Source: JAGQOZ01 sp041399205
GTDB lineage: Bacteria; Planctomycetota; Planctomycetia; Pirellulales; Pirellulaceae
NCBI GenBank assembly: GCA_041399205.1
Contig: JAWKTK010000012.1
Span: forward strand, 62,001-126,000
Reading direction: 5' to 3'
Length of the DNA stretch: 64,000 nucleotides
Shown here: positions 55,188 to 64,000 of the stretch, one piece after another
How the letters are laid out: each line of letters opens with the position of its first letter
Numbering within the stretch: the stretch's first letter is position 1
Notes under the pieces: generated by a model
Databases searched by the model: none
What the model was told of the DNA's origin: nothing
What the model saw: the letters and a program-made list of their open reading frames with translations, nothing else
Translations under genes and position numbers: made by a program

Positions 55188-56204
55188 TCAGCCAATCTGT
55201 TTGTCCACGGCCGCTGCGATCCGACGGCATTTGTCCATCAATTCTTGGAACGCGTCGAAGGTCAGCGATTGATAACCATCACTCAAAGCCACTTCGGGAT
55301 TCGGATGCACTTCTACAATCAACCCGTCGGCACCAGCGGCAACGGCCGCCGCAGCCATATCGGTCACCAAATAGGCGTGGCCGGTGCCGTGACTGGGGTC
55401 GATGATCACGGGCAAGTGTGTCTTGCGATGCAAGTAAGGTACGGTGGCCAAAGGCAGAGTGAAACGAGTGTGTGATTCGAACGTACGAATACCTCGTTCG
55501 CACAGCATCACGTTGGGGTTGCCTTCGTTCAGAATGTATTCGGCGGCCAGAAATAATTCGTCAATCGTGGCACTGGGGCCTCGTTTCAACAGGACGGCTC
55601 GTTGGGTGCCACCAACGGCTTCCAATAGTCGGTAGTTTTGCATGTTTCGAGCCCCAATTTGTAGAACATCAGCATATTTGGCTACCAGTTCTACATCTTC
55701 AGAAGCAACCACTTCCGTGACAATCGCCAAGCCCGTTTCTTCACGTGCAGCGGCCAGTAGTTTCAGGCCATCTTCCTTGAGGCCTTGGAAACTGTAGGGG
55801 CTGGTTCGAGGTTTGAACGCACCGCCTCGTAACGCCGTGGCACCGGCTTTCTTAACGGCTCGAGCAGATTGAATGATCTGTTCTTCGTCTTCCACACTGC
55901 ACGGACCGGCCATCACGCCAATTCGTTTGTCTCCTGCCACGAAGCTACCGGCTTGAACAACCGACGGTTCCGGCTTGACTTCGCGACTGGCCACCTTGTA
56001 CGGAGCCATGATGGGAACCACTTCCGCAACGCCAGGGCCGCTGGCGAGTGATTCTCGCATTTCGTCTCGTTTTTCGCCAATCGCGGCGACCACGGTCCGC
56101 TGCGTGCCCACAATCACATGTGCCTTCAGGCCCATCGATTCGACTCGATCGACAATATGGTCCACCTGTTCCTGAGTGGCGTCGGCTTGCATGACAACAA
56201 TCAT
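55188..56204 (-). CDS. aroF: 3-deoxy-7-phosphoheptulonate (DAHP) synthase
   Basis: A 338-residue type I-beta DAHP synthase that starts aromatic amino-acid synthesis by joining phosphoenolpyruvate and erythrose-4-phosphate. An N-terminal ferredoxin-like regulatory domain (MIVVMQADATQEQVDHIVDRVESMGL) is followed by the TIM barrel: VMAGPCSVEDEEQI, GATALRGGAFKPRTSPYSFQG, QIGARNMQNYRLL, LLKRGPSATIDE and IIDPSHGTGHAYLV, containing the metal and PEP ligands. It is monocistronic here. Its leader has a Phe/Tyr/Trp-codon-rich ORF and a strong terminator ending 47 bases before the start, so attenuation by aromatic amino acids is likely. Confidence 0.96.
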   Translation of the reverse strand: MIVVMQADATQEQVDHIVDRVESMGLKAHVIVGTQRTVVAAIGEKRDEMRESLASGPGVAEVVPIMAPYKVASREVKPEPSVVQAGSFVAGDKRIGVMAGPCSVEDEEQIIQSARAVKKAGATALRGGAFKPRTSPYSFQGLKEDGLKLLAAAREETGLAIVTEVVASEDVELVAKYADVLQIGARNMQNYRLLEAVGGTQRAVLLKRGPSATIDELFLAAEYILNEGNPNVMLCERGIRTFESHTRFTLPLATVPYLHRKTHLPVIIDPSHGTGHAYLVTDMAAAAVAAGADGLIVEVHPNPEVALSDGYQSLTFDAFQELMDKCRRIAAAVDKQIG

Positions 56205-56250
56205 TACTATGCTCCGTTGGGTTGGGTTTCGTCGGTGGCGCCGAGCACCA

Positions 56251-56291
56251 AAAGAAAAAGGCCCTGAGACCTTTCTTCGGGTCTCAGAGCC
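56251..56291 (-). terminator. Attenuator terminator in the aroF leader
   Basis: On the minus strand GGCTCTGAGACC (56291-56280) pairs with GGTCTCAGGGCC (56271-56260) across an 8-base loop, followed by five T (56259-56255) and more T. The left arm can instead pair with CAGGGCC at 56333-56327 inside the leader ORF, which is identical to the end of the terminator right arm, giving an exclusive antiterminator. Confidence 0.92.
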
Positions 56292-56311
56292 TTGGGAAGT
56301 TTATTTATCAG

Positions 56312-56389
56312 CTACACAACTACCACGGCCCTGCTCCCCGAGCAGGTAAAAAAGAAGAACCAGAAATAGTTGAAAAATCGAGTAGCCAT
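56312..56389 (-). CDS. Aromatic-rich leader peptide of aroF (attenuator ORF)
   Basis: A 25-codon ORF from ATG 56389 to TAG 56314-56312 begins MATRFFNYFWFFFFT. It has seven Phe, one Tyr and one Trp within ten residues; the remaining ten residues are unremarkable. A purine-rich AGGAA lies 12 bases before the ATG. The antiterminator arm (56333-56327) lies about 15 bases past the last Phe codon, where it stays exposed when a ribosome stalls on Phe but is covered when it reaches the stop. The terminator starts 20 bases after the stop. Confidence 0.9.
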   Translation of the reverse strand: MATRFFNYFWFFFFTCSGSRAVVVV

Positions 56390-56759
56390 GTTTGGATTAT
56401 TTCCTGCATCCTCGATGTTTGCAAGGTGGATTCGAAGAATTTGCCAACTGCCAGAGCTTTATTCTTGTAACAGGCGAATTTGGCTTCAAAGGTGCTTCCG
56501 ATATCGATTGGAAACTCCCAAAAGCGTGATTGCGAAGATACCCAGCGACTTCAATACGGCAACCGCTTTTCAGTACCTTTCATAGCGTGGCAACATCGAA
56601 TCGAAGCAATTCCCCCAAAATCTGCCAGCCAGCATGTTTTTTCGGTGCAAGGCCAACGTACTTTGCGCATGTCGTGTTTAGCGGGGCCCAACTTGAACTG
56701 CATCTCCGACACTTGAGGCCGCGACCTGGCATTCACGAACATTTTTTTGGAGCTTACCC
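56390..56759. promoter_or_regulatory. Divergent region between the aroF leader and the dockerin protein gene
   Basis: 370 bases holding the promoter for the aroF leader (minus) and for the dockerin/PEP-CTERM gene (plus). I could not place -35/-10 boxes with confidence. No additional ORF with a ribosome-binding site was seen. Confidence 0.35.
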
Positions 56760-57902
56760 ATGAAACGGCATCACTTCTCGGCATATTCGAAATTGCTGGC
56801 AATCGTCTTCGGCATTTCCTTGGCCCTTCCGTATCCGTCGCACGGTCAGATGCGCATTTTTGATGACTTCACAGATGGAGACCACGCAGACAATTCGCCA
56901 TTGAGTTGGAATCTAGAAAACTGGCCAGGCAGTTCCAACGTGGAAATCAGCATCAAAGACAGCGGGCTCAATATTTCAGGGCAGGGAGGGTTTCCCGTTT
57001 TTCCGACGCTTGACGGCCGCGCCCTCATCACGGAAGACGTATCGATTCGCATTCAAGCCCAGATGACGCCAGAAGTCTATCTGGCGATTTACACAAGAGT
57101 TAGTCCGCCGCCAAATAATGCCGTCTACTTCGGTGGTGTTGACCAACAGGGAAGGATTGTTTCACAGGAATGGGATCATGCCGCGCAAACCGTTCGATAC
57201 GACATGGCGATTCCTAGTTTCGCGCTGTACGACAGCGACGCTTTCATCCAGTTTGACGCCATCGGCGATTCTTTAAAGGTATGGGTCTGGCCCGTTGATG
57301 AAGAACAACCAGCCTTGCCTCAGCTTGACACAACAGACAATAGCCTCACTGAAGGGCCCAACGGTATCGCCTTCTTGTCAAATAGCGAAGTCCGCGACGT
57401 TTCGATTCGATCCTTCGAAATGAACGTTATTCGCCAAAACAATCCTGGAGACATCAACGGCGACGGTTTGGTCGACGTTACAGACCTGAACCAAGTTATT
57501 TCTGACGCCAATACGTCAGACGTATACTGGTTGCGTTCCGATACGAATGGCGATTTCCGAGTGAACACCCAAGACGTTCATGCGTGGGTGAAAGAAATAA
57601 CGCAAACGTCCATCGGTGACGCCAATCTGGACGGCAAGTTCGACTCGAACGACTTTGTGCAAGTCTTCACAGCGGGCCAATACGAAGATAACATCGTGGC
57701 GAATTCCACTTGGGATACCGGAGACTGGAATGGCGACCAAGAGTTTGACACCGCCGACTTTGTGGCAGCGTTTCAGGATGGTGGCTATGAATCCGAAGCG
57801 AACCGGGTGCAGTCCGTCCCCGAACCATCCATAAACTTGCTGGCAATCGCGTTCATTATGTTCGTTCCAGCGAGGAAAATTTTTGGTAAAAAACCTGTTT
57901 AG
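56760..57902 (+). CDS. Secreted PEP-CTERM protein with dockerin-type calcium repeats
   Basis: A 380-residue protein with a signal peptide (LLAIVFGISLALPYPSHGQ), a jelly-roll-like beta domain (about 30-220) and then dockerin-like EF-hand loops: DINGDGLVDVTDLNQVI, DTNGDFRVNTQDVHAWV, DANLDGKFDSNDFVQVF and DWNGDQEFDTADFVAAF, each with Asp/Asn at calcium-ligand positions. The C-terminus is a PEP-CTERM tail (VPEPS, hydrophobic helix, RKIFGKKPV). Such a combination is typical of planctomycete surface proteins. The binding partner (cohesin or other) is not known. It lies divergent to aroF. Confidence 0.86.
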   Translation: MKRHHFSAYSKLLAIVFGISLALPYPSHGQMRIFDDFTDGDHADNSPLSWNLENWPGSSNVEISIKDSGLNISGQGGFPVFPTLDGRALITEDVSIRIQAQMTPEVYLAIYTRVSPPPNNAVYFGGVDQQGRIVSQEWDHAAQTVRYDMAIPSFALYDSDAFIQFDAIGDSLKVWVWPVDEEQPALPQLDTTDNSLTEGPNGIAFLSNSEVRDVSIRSFEMNVIRQNNPGDINGDGLVDVTDLNQVISDANTSDVYWLRSDTNGDFRVNTQDVHAWVKEITQTSIGDANLDGKFDSNDFVQVFTAGQYEDNIVANSTWDTGDWNGDQEFDTADFVAAFQDGGYESEANRVQSVPEPSINLLAIAFIMFVPARKIFGKKPV

Positions 57903-57920
57903 AAAAACATGGTAAGGAAA

Positions 57921-57965
57921 GCAGGTCCCTGGGCGAATTCGCCAGTATCGTCTTCTGGGGCCTGC
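57921..57965. repeat. Imperfect hairpin after the dockerin gene
   Basis: gcaggtccc (57921-57929) pairs with ggggcctgc (57957-57965) with one G-T wobble, enclosing a second palindrome (gcgaattcgc). It has no T-run, so it is not a typical terminator; it lies 19 bases after the dockerin gene and upstream of an ECF sigma gene. Confidence 0.6.
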
Positions 57966-58008
57966 TATGACGTAGCTTCAGAACCAAGAGAGGCGATCTT
58001 ACAGCATT

Positions 58009-58602
58009 ATGCCACGCAATTCGGACACAAAAGCTTCGCCGATAACACTGGTTCTGGATCGCATTCAACATGGTGATCAGAATGCCACTGACGAACTGTG
58101 GCAGTTAGTCTATCAAGAGCTAAGAAAGCTGGCAGCGTATCGACTCAGATCAGACGCCAAACATTCAATGCGGCCGACGGAATTGGTTCACGAAGCGTAT
58201 GTGCGTCTTGTGGATGTGGATCGTGCGCCGAATTGGTCTTGCCGAAAACTATTCTTCGCTGCCGCTGGCGAGGCCATGCGCCGAATTCTAGTGGATTCGG
58301 CGCGTTCGCGAAACGCGATGAAGCGAGGCGGAGGTATTCGCCGAATGGACCTGAACTTGGATAGCGACCTAGCGTTAGAGCAAGATTCGACGGATGCCTT
58401 GCTTGAATTGGATGAAGCCTTGGATCAGCTGGAAAGCCATTCGTCGCTGGGCGCCGCGATTGTCAAGCTGCGTTTTTTTGGCGGCATGCAACATCAAGAA
58501 GTAGCAGAATCACTTGGTATTACGCGTCGCGAGGCTGATCGCGAGTGGAGCGTTGCTCGCAACTGGCTCTATCGCTGGATGCGCCGCAGTGACCATGATT
58601 AG
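58009..58602 (+). CDS. ECF sigma factor of the Sigma70_ECF (TIGR02999-like) group
   Basis: A 197-residue sigma factor. Region 2 includes ATDELWQLVYQELRKLAAYRL and MRPTELVHEAYVRLVD, region 2.4-like residues follow, and FFAAAGEAMRRILVDSARSRNAMKRGGG is a hallmark of the group common in Planctomycetes and Acidobacteria. Region 4 is the C-terminal HTH (QHQEVAESLGITRREADREWSVARNWLYRWM). It is followed after 76 bases by a Ser/Thr kinase with WD40 repeats, a standard planctomycete pairing in which the kinase may control the sigma factor. Confidence 0.93.
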   Translation: MPRNSDTKASPITLVLDRIQHGDQNATDELWQLVYQELRKLAAYRLRSDAKHSMRPTELVHEAYVRLVDVDRAPNWSCRKLFFAAAGEAMRRILVDSARSRNAMKRGGGIRRMDLNLDSDLALEQDSTDALLELDEALDQLESHSSLGAAIVKLRFFGGMQHQEVAESLGITRREADREWSVARNWLYRWMRRSDHD

Positions 58603-58678
58603 TGGGATAAGTGTTTAGCCGCTCGATATCGTGAGACCGTTATCCAGCATCAAGTAATGGCACGTTGCGAGTAATACC

Positions 58679-61600
58679 ATGCAAGATTGGAACGACGAAG
58701 CAAATGACATTTACTTTCAAGCGACGCAAATCCTGAATCCACGGGAACGCGATCGGTTTCTTGAGGAACGTTGCGGAAAGCGGAGCACCTTGCGCCAACA
58801 GGTCGAGGAAATGCTGGCCATCGATTCACGCGCCGAAGAGTTTTTCTCGGAGCATGAATCTGAAGTACAAGAGCTATCGAACCAGATTTGTGGCACCTTC
58901 GCAAAATGGCGAGAAGGAGCGGTCATCGATCGCTATCAGCTTCTGCAAAAAATCGGCGAAGGCGGTTTTGCGCTTGTGTTCGCCGCCAATCAACTTGAGC
59001 ATGTCGAGCGAACGGTAGCGCTGAAGTTAATCAAGCCCGGCATGGACACAAAGGAAGTGATCGCTAGGTTTGCTGCTGAACAACAAGCGTTGGCAATGAT
59101 GGATCATCCGAATATTGCCAAAGTACTTGATGCCGGAACAACCGACGATGGTCGACCGTTCTTTGTCATGGAACTTGTACGAGGAACACCGCTAACCGAA
59201 TTCTGTGACGCTCGGAATCTCTCTTTAGCCGAGCGGTTGGAACTGTTCGATTCCGTTTGCGATGCGATCCACCATGCCCATCAAAAGGGCGTGATTCATC
59301 GTGACGTCAAGCCTTCCAACATTCTGGTCACCCTTGAACGCGACAAACCAGCTCCCAAAGTGATTGACTTTGGGATCGCCAAAGCACTTTCTCGAAAGCT
59401 GACTGAAAAGACGCTCTTCACGCGTGTCGGACAAGTAATTGGCACCCCGGAATACATGAGTCCCGAACAGGCAGACGACGATGTCCAGGATGTCGATACG
59501 CGCAGCGACATTTATTCGTTGGGCGTCTTACTTTATGAACTCGTCACCGGGCTGACTCCCATCGAAGGCCCAAGACTGAGATCGGCCGGCTGGAACGAAA
59601 TGGCCCGGATTATTCGCGAAGATCACGTTCCGCGACCAAGTGACCGACTGAGTTCGATCGGCAAAAAACAATTCGCACTGGCTCGTCAGCGTTCGACGGA
59701 AGCCCGTAGCCTGCGTCACCAATTGCGAGGCGAACTTGATTGGATTGTCTTGAAAGCAATCGACAAAGAGCGCGGTCGTCGTTATCAGTCGGCAAGCGAG
59801 TTTGCTCGAGACGTGCGACGCTATCTTTCGAACGATCCGGTCGAAGCTCGCCGTCCGTCGACACTGTACACCTTTGCCAAGTTCGTCAAGCGTCACCGTG
59901 CGACGGTGTTAGCCGCCAGCCTCTTGGCCATTGCGATTTTGGGCGGTCTAATTGCCAGCACAGTGGCCTGGATATCCGCTGATAAAGCCGAACGACAAGC
60001 CCTGCTGGACAGAAACAAAGCGAATCAGGCCGCCCATCAACTGGGCCACAGCCTTTACGCGTCCATTCTCGCTCGAGCCGGTTTGGCCATCGAGGATAGC
60101 AAGCTCACGCATGCTCAAGAACTGCTGGAAAAAAGTCCTCCAGAACATCGAGACTGGGAATGGCAACACTTGCTACAGCGTTCGCAATCGCGTTACATCT
60201 TTTCCGCTCCGGATGTGATGCGCGCCGCCTACCTTCCCGACGGATTGCTGTTGGTTCGAATTCGCGATTCGAACGGCTTGTTCATTCTGGATCCTGATAC
60301 CGACCAGCGACGTCCGACGAAGTTGCCGGCGGAACGTTATCAAGAGTTTGCCGTCTCGGCGGACGGGCAACTGGTGTTCTGTTCGCTTTTGACAGGCGAA
60401 TTCCGGGTATCTGAATTAGCAACGGGCAAGGAATTATGGAGATCAGAGAAGTTTGTCCAAACCGGAATCTTGCATGATTCGCTGGGGTTTTCCAAGAACG
60501 GAACGCGTGTGATTCTCAAGTCTAGTGACGGAGTTGTCCGCGTGTTTGATGCTGCTTCGGGAGACGTCCTGTTTGAAAAGCCCTATTTTGTACCAAACTG
60601 CGGCGCCATGCTCAGCCCCGACGGTAAACAGGTATCCATCAATGACAAAATTTGGGACGTCGATACCGATGCGGTTCATGCGGATCTGCGCCGTCCACAT
60701 GATCCATCATGGCATTGGATTTACTATAGCGGTGACGGAAAATTGCTCGCTAGAAACACGTTGGGAGGTTCCATTTCCGTACTCCATGCCGAAACTCACG
60801 AATTGCTCTTCGAATTGCATGGGCACAGAGGCGCTTCCTTTAGTGCCTTTGGCCCTAACAATGAATTGCTTGTGACAACCGGCATCGACGGAACTCATCG
60901 ACTATGGGACTTGAGACTAGGACAACAGATTCGAGTGCTAGGCGCCATCGATGCGCATTCCGGCTACATTGAAGTCAGTCCTGATGGATCGCAGTTTTTT
61001 ACAATAGGAATTACTGAAGGGGTGAAGATCTGGCCCATTGCTGCCTCGGATATCCTGACGTTGCGTGGCAACGGCGACATGATGCGAGATGCGATTTTCC
61101 TTCCAGGTAAGCAGCCTCACGTTATTACTTCTGAAGTGCGAGGACCGGTGTGCCTTTGGGATGCCGCGACAGGAAAGCTCGAACGTACCTTCTGGGTCGG
61201 CGCCAATGGCTCGGGAGTATTGGCAGCTCATCCAAATGGCCGACAGTTCGCGATTGCGATTGGTGGGCGCATTGAGATTTGGAATTGGCAAGCGGGTAGG
61301 CGAGAAAACGTGCTTGCGGCACATTCCGACGAAATCACTCGAATGCAGTTTTCCCCCGACGGTCGGTGGCTCTTATCACTTGGCGCCAATAAGCTGAAAA
61401 TCTGGGACCACTCGACGGGACAACTTTTCCGCGAACAAGCGAACGGAAGCTATATCACCGGACCTCTATCGATCTCCCCTGACGGAAGATGGGGTGCGGC
61501 GGTCAAGATTTCGACGCCAGCGCATTCAGCGGACGGGAAAGAAGTCGAAGTCTTTGACCTACGCAGCGGAAAAGTCCGCAAGTGTTTTAAACCTCACCGA

Positions 61601-62608
61601 ATCCTCGTCACGGCACTTGCATTTGGCGAAGTAGATGTCGGAAATGGACGACCAGAATTAATTCTTGCGGTGGGACACAAGGATGACCACATCACCCTTT
61701 GCGACCCGTTTACGGGGAACGTGCTCAAACGGCTCAAGGGACACGCCTCGTGGTGTTCCAGCGTGGCGTTTAATCCCGAGGGTACTCGTGTGTAGGCAAC
61801 GGGAGTTGACGGAAGCTTCACGGTGTGGGATCCCCGCTTGGGCGAAGAGATGGTCAATCTAAAGGCTCATGACCACGCCTGCTGGCTTTCCATTTCACCG
61901 GATGGCACCACCGTCGCCACTGGTTCCCTGGGCGGCGAAGTAAAGCTGTGGGAGTCCCAGCCGATTCCCGTGGACATACAACAACGACGCATGCTTGTGG
62001 CGCAAGCCAACCGAGTGATCGAAGGTCACATGGCTGATTTTCAACGTTTTGACAAGGCCTTGCAGTCACTGCGATCGTCTCCTGTGCAGAACGCCGAACT
62101 GCAATCACTTGCCGAAGAGATTCTCGTCGCACGAGGTCCGAACGTGTTCAGGCTAAACATCGCAAGCCGGGAATTGACATTCTTGGCGAATCAACCAAGC
62201 GAAGTCTATCAACAGGCCCTTCAACTTGCCAGCGCCGCGTTGGACGTCGTGCCGGATTCACCGACGTGCCAGACAACGGTCGGTTTGGCCTACTGTCGTC
62301 TTGGTCAGTATCAAGAAGCCATCGAATACTTCAACAGTGCGGCCGCCATTTACGGAACGACAATCCGCGACACAGCATCTCCGAGCAGAATACCGCCAGA
62401 AGTGGTTAACGTGACTCTTGGTCATTTGTTTTCCGCCATCTCGGATCATTCGATGGGGGATTTAGAACTCGCAAACCAACACTGGATCGAAACGAAAAAA
62501 ATCACATCGCAAAGCAACTGGGCCGCCAATCACGAAATTGCATCGGTATTCCTGGAAGTCCAGACGCTATTCGAACAGACGGAACGAACAACCAGTCCGC
62601 AGGAATAG
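58679..62608 (+). pseudogene. Ser/Thr protein kinase with WD40 repeats and TPR-like tail, one in-frame TAG
   Basis: From ATG 58679 a Hanks-type kinase domain spans about residues 85-365 with GEGGFALVF, Lys116 (VALK), catalytic Asp209 (HRDVKPSN), Asp230 (DFGIAK) and GTPEYMSPEQ. A transmembrane helix follows (about 412-436, VLAASLLAIAILGGLIASTVAWI), then WD40-like repeats to beyond residue 1040. The frame meets TAG at 61793-61795 and resumes in the same frame with ATGVDGSFTVWDPRLG and further WD40 and helical repeats to 62608. The stop falls inside a repeat (GTRV-stop-ATG), fitting a Tyr or similar codon changed to TAG. Intact length would be 1309 residues. Confidence 0.88.
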
Positions 62609-62764
62609 ACAATCTGTTCGGCGCGAATGCGACGGATACGCGTTAGAAGCGATGCGGCATGGGCCGTCGTACCTCTTTGGCACGAGTAACTTTCATCGGA
62701 CAGATAAGGCCGGCGAGGGCGAACTGGGAACGAAACGAGCGTTCGCGGCGTGCGAAACGTTGCG

Positions 62765-63277
62765 TTATTTCCGAGCTTGTGCGACCAAATGAGCGAGTTC
62801 GGGGAGGATCAGTTTTTGCATGGCCAGTTCTACGGCGGCGGGTGAACCGGGCATGGTTAGCAGGACGGTTTGGCTGACCACACCGCCGGTCGCTCGGCTG
62901 AGCATGGCGGCCGCGCCAATTTCTTGATAACTAAGCAGACGAAATAGTTCGCCGTAGCCGGGAAGTGGTTTGTCCAACAGTTGCGAAATCGTTTCGCACG
63001 TTTGGTCTCGGCTGCTGATCCCCGTGCCGCCGGTAAGCAGGATAGCGTGGATGTCGCGTCGATTGGCAAATTCCATCACCGTGGTTCGAATCGGCGTCGG
63101 TTCGTCCGGCAACAGGACGCGTTCAACAACCATGTGTTGATGTTCGCTTAGAAGCTCGACGATCTTCTTACCGCCTACATCGGTTTCCCTGGTACGAGTA
63201 TCACTGACGGTAATGACCGCGCAGGGAACTTGTGCTGCAGATGATTCGCGATGTTGGTCTGGAACGGATGGATTCAT
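62765..63277 (-). CDS. moaB: Molybdopterin adenylyltransferase-like protein MoaB/MogA
   Basis: About 170 residues from ATG 63277 (TTG 63313 would overlap the upstream gene). The MoCF-biosynthesis fold is clear: AVITVSDTRTRETDVGGKKIVELL at the start, LLTGGTGISSRDQT (the GGTGxxxxD loop binding molybdopterin), LPGYGELFRLLSYQEIGAAAMLSRATGGV and TMPGSPAAVELAM. It activates molybdopterin for metal insertion, which would serve the molybdenum formate dehydrogenase at 20-23 kb. It lies downstream of a DapA/NanA-family gene on the same strand. Confidence 0.92.
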   Translation of the reverse strand: MNPSVPDQHRESSAAQVPCAVITVSDTRTRETDVGGKKIVELLSEHQHMVVERVLLPDEPTPIRTTVMEFANRRDIHAILLTGGTGISSRDQTCETISQLLDKPLPGYGELFRLLSYQEIGAAAMLSRATGGVVSQTVLLTMPGSPAAVELAMQKLILPELAHLVAQARK

Positions 63278-63296
63278 GAGTTCAACGCCCAGCGGT

Positions 63297-64000
63297 TTAT
63301 TTGATCCATTCAAAGAAGCCGATGCCGTCTAGACCGGTTCGGATATCTTCAATCTGTTCGGACGTCAAAGCTTTCAGCGGCGAACGTACGTTTCCGCATT
63401 CGATCCCAATCATGCCCATCACCGCCTTGGCCGAACCAGCGAAACCGTGTTTCAAGAGCACTCGAACCATCTGCACACTTTGGTACTGCAACTTGGCTGC
63501 CTTGTCATGTTCGCCTGCAAAGAAAGCGTCCGTCATTTGATTGTACATCTTGGCCGCAAAGTTGTAGGTGCTACCAACAGCGCCTCGAGCTCCCACGGCC
63601 ATGGCCGAAAGATAGAATTCGTCAAAGCCGTGCAGGACGTCGAATCGACCGTTTTCCAAGTTCACACATTCTTGAAATTGCATCAGATCTTGATGCGTAA
63701 ACTTCATTCCTCGCAGCGAAGGAATCTGGTCCTTGGCCACTTGCAGAAAATCGACCATTGACAGATTGACGTTGGTCATAGAAGGAATGTGATAAAAGTA
63801 GAAGGGCGTCTGAGGTGCGGCGGCGGCAACTTCCGCACAATAGTCCGACAAAGCTCGAACGCACGCCGGGCGAAAGAAGCTTGGTGCCATGGCGGAAATG
63901 GCGGCGGCGTTTCCGTTTTGGGCCGCTCGAGCCAATTCCGTGGCATCACTGGTGCAATTGGCACCCACATGCACGATGATTCGCAAGTTATACTTGGGGC
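63297..64000 (-). CDS. DapA/NanA-family aldolase, cut by the right edge
   Basis: The visible C-terminal part (about 234 residues) belongs to the dihydrodipicolinate synthase/N-acetylneuraminate lyase family. Features are RIIVHVGANCT, FYFYHIPSMTNVNLS (the Tyr region of the family), LRGMKFTHQDLMQF with the Schiff-base Lys in GMKFT, and GARGAVGSTYNFAAKMYNQM. GSTYN and the FYFYHIP segment favour the N-acetylneuraminate lyase side over DapA. The frame runs past 64000, so the start is missing. It is immediately upstream of moaB on the same strand. Confidence 0.85.
   Translation of the reverse strand, partial: PKYNLRIIVHVGANCTSDATELARAAQNGNAAAISAMAPSFFRPACVRALSDYCAEVAAAAPQTPFYFYHIPSMTNVNLSMVDFLQVAKDQIPSLRGMKFTHQDLMQFQECVNLENGRFDVLHGFDEFYLSAMAVGARGAVGSTYNFAAKMYNQMTDAFFAGEHDKAAKLQYQSVQMVRVLLKHGFAGSAKAVMGMIGIECGNVRSPLKALTSEQIEDIRTGLDGIGFFEWIK

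Overview
The window is bacterial chromosome with a clear planctomycete (Pirellulales-like) signature. Markers are a DUF1549/DUF1553 protein paired with a DUF1501 protein, two ECF sigma factor and Ser/Thr kinase pairs, PEP-CTERM proteins (one with dockerin-type repeats), and several secreted proteins of planctomycete type. No transposase, integrase, phage gene, CRISPR array, rRNA or convincing tRNA was seen.

Layout. 1-4.9 kb: DUF1553/DUF1501 pair, a porin-like protein and a small Cys-rich protein. 5-10.9 kb: HME-RND metal-efflux operon (Cys-rich exported protein, adaptor, pump). 11-17.1 kb: ferredoxin-NADP reductase, pyruvate:ferredoxin oxidoreductase and a dihydroorotate dehydrogenase-like protein. 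17.4-22.9 kb: formate/nitrite channel and an NAD-linked molybdenum formate dehydrogenase with a fused small/flavin subunit. 23.1-26 kb: coupled operon with a tetraether-synthase-like radical SAM enzyme and an Lgt-like membrane enzyme lacking the usual His. 27.6-29.6 kb: leuA with an attenuator. 29.8-33.3 kb: hypothetical proteins and glnS. 33.3-38.1 kb: kinase with a built-in zinc anti-sigma motif, divergent from an ECF sigma factor, then a large secreted protein split by a stop. 38.1-45.4 kb: phosphoesterase, PEP-CTERM protein, DEAD-box helicase, folA, thyA, purine nucleoside phosphorylase and deoC. 46-55.1 kb: nusA, infB, rbfA, an endonuclease III-like/lysine-tail protein, a TPR lipoprotein and YebC. 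55.2-56.4 kb: aroF with an attenuator. 56.8-62.6 kb: dockerin/PEP-CTERM protein, ECF sigma factor and WD40 kinase. 62.8-64 kb: moaB and a DapA/NanA-family lyase cut by the edge.

How genes work together. leuA and aroF each follow a short leader ORF loaded with codons for the pathway product (8 Leu of 17 residues; 7 Phe plus Tyr and Trp), then an intrinsic terminator and a complementary antiterminator arm. This is textbook ribosome-mediated attenuation, found here at two loci. PFOR, ferredoxin reductase, formate channel, formate dehydrogenase and moaB form a coherent pyruvate/formate redox set. Three paired-hairpin (REPIN-like) repeats lie in intergenic gaps.

Sequence quality. Several conserved genes are broken by small indels although their protein motifs survive across frames: the DUF1501 gene, the formate dehydrogenase beta subunit, the helicase N-terminus, thyA (many) and nusA (two). 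Two more genes carry single in-frame stops. Indels without matching amino-acid decay in essential genes look more like consensus errors than real pseudogenes, so raw reads should be checked before calling gene loss.
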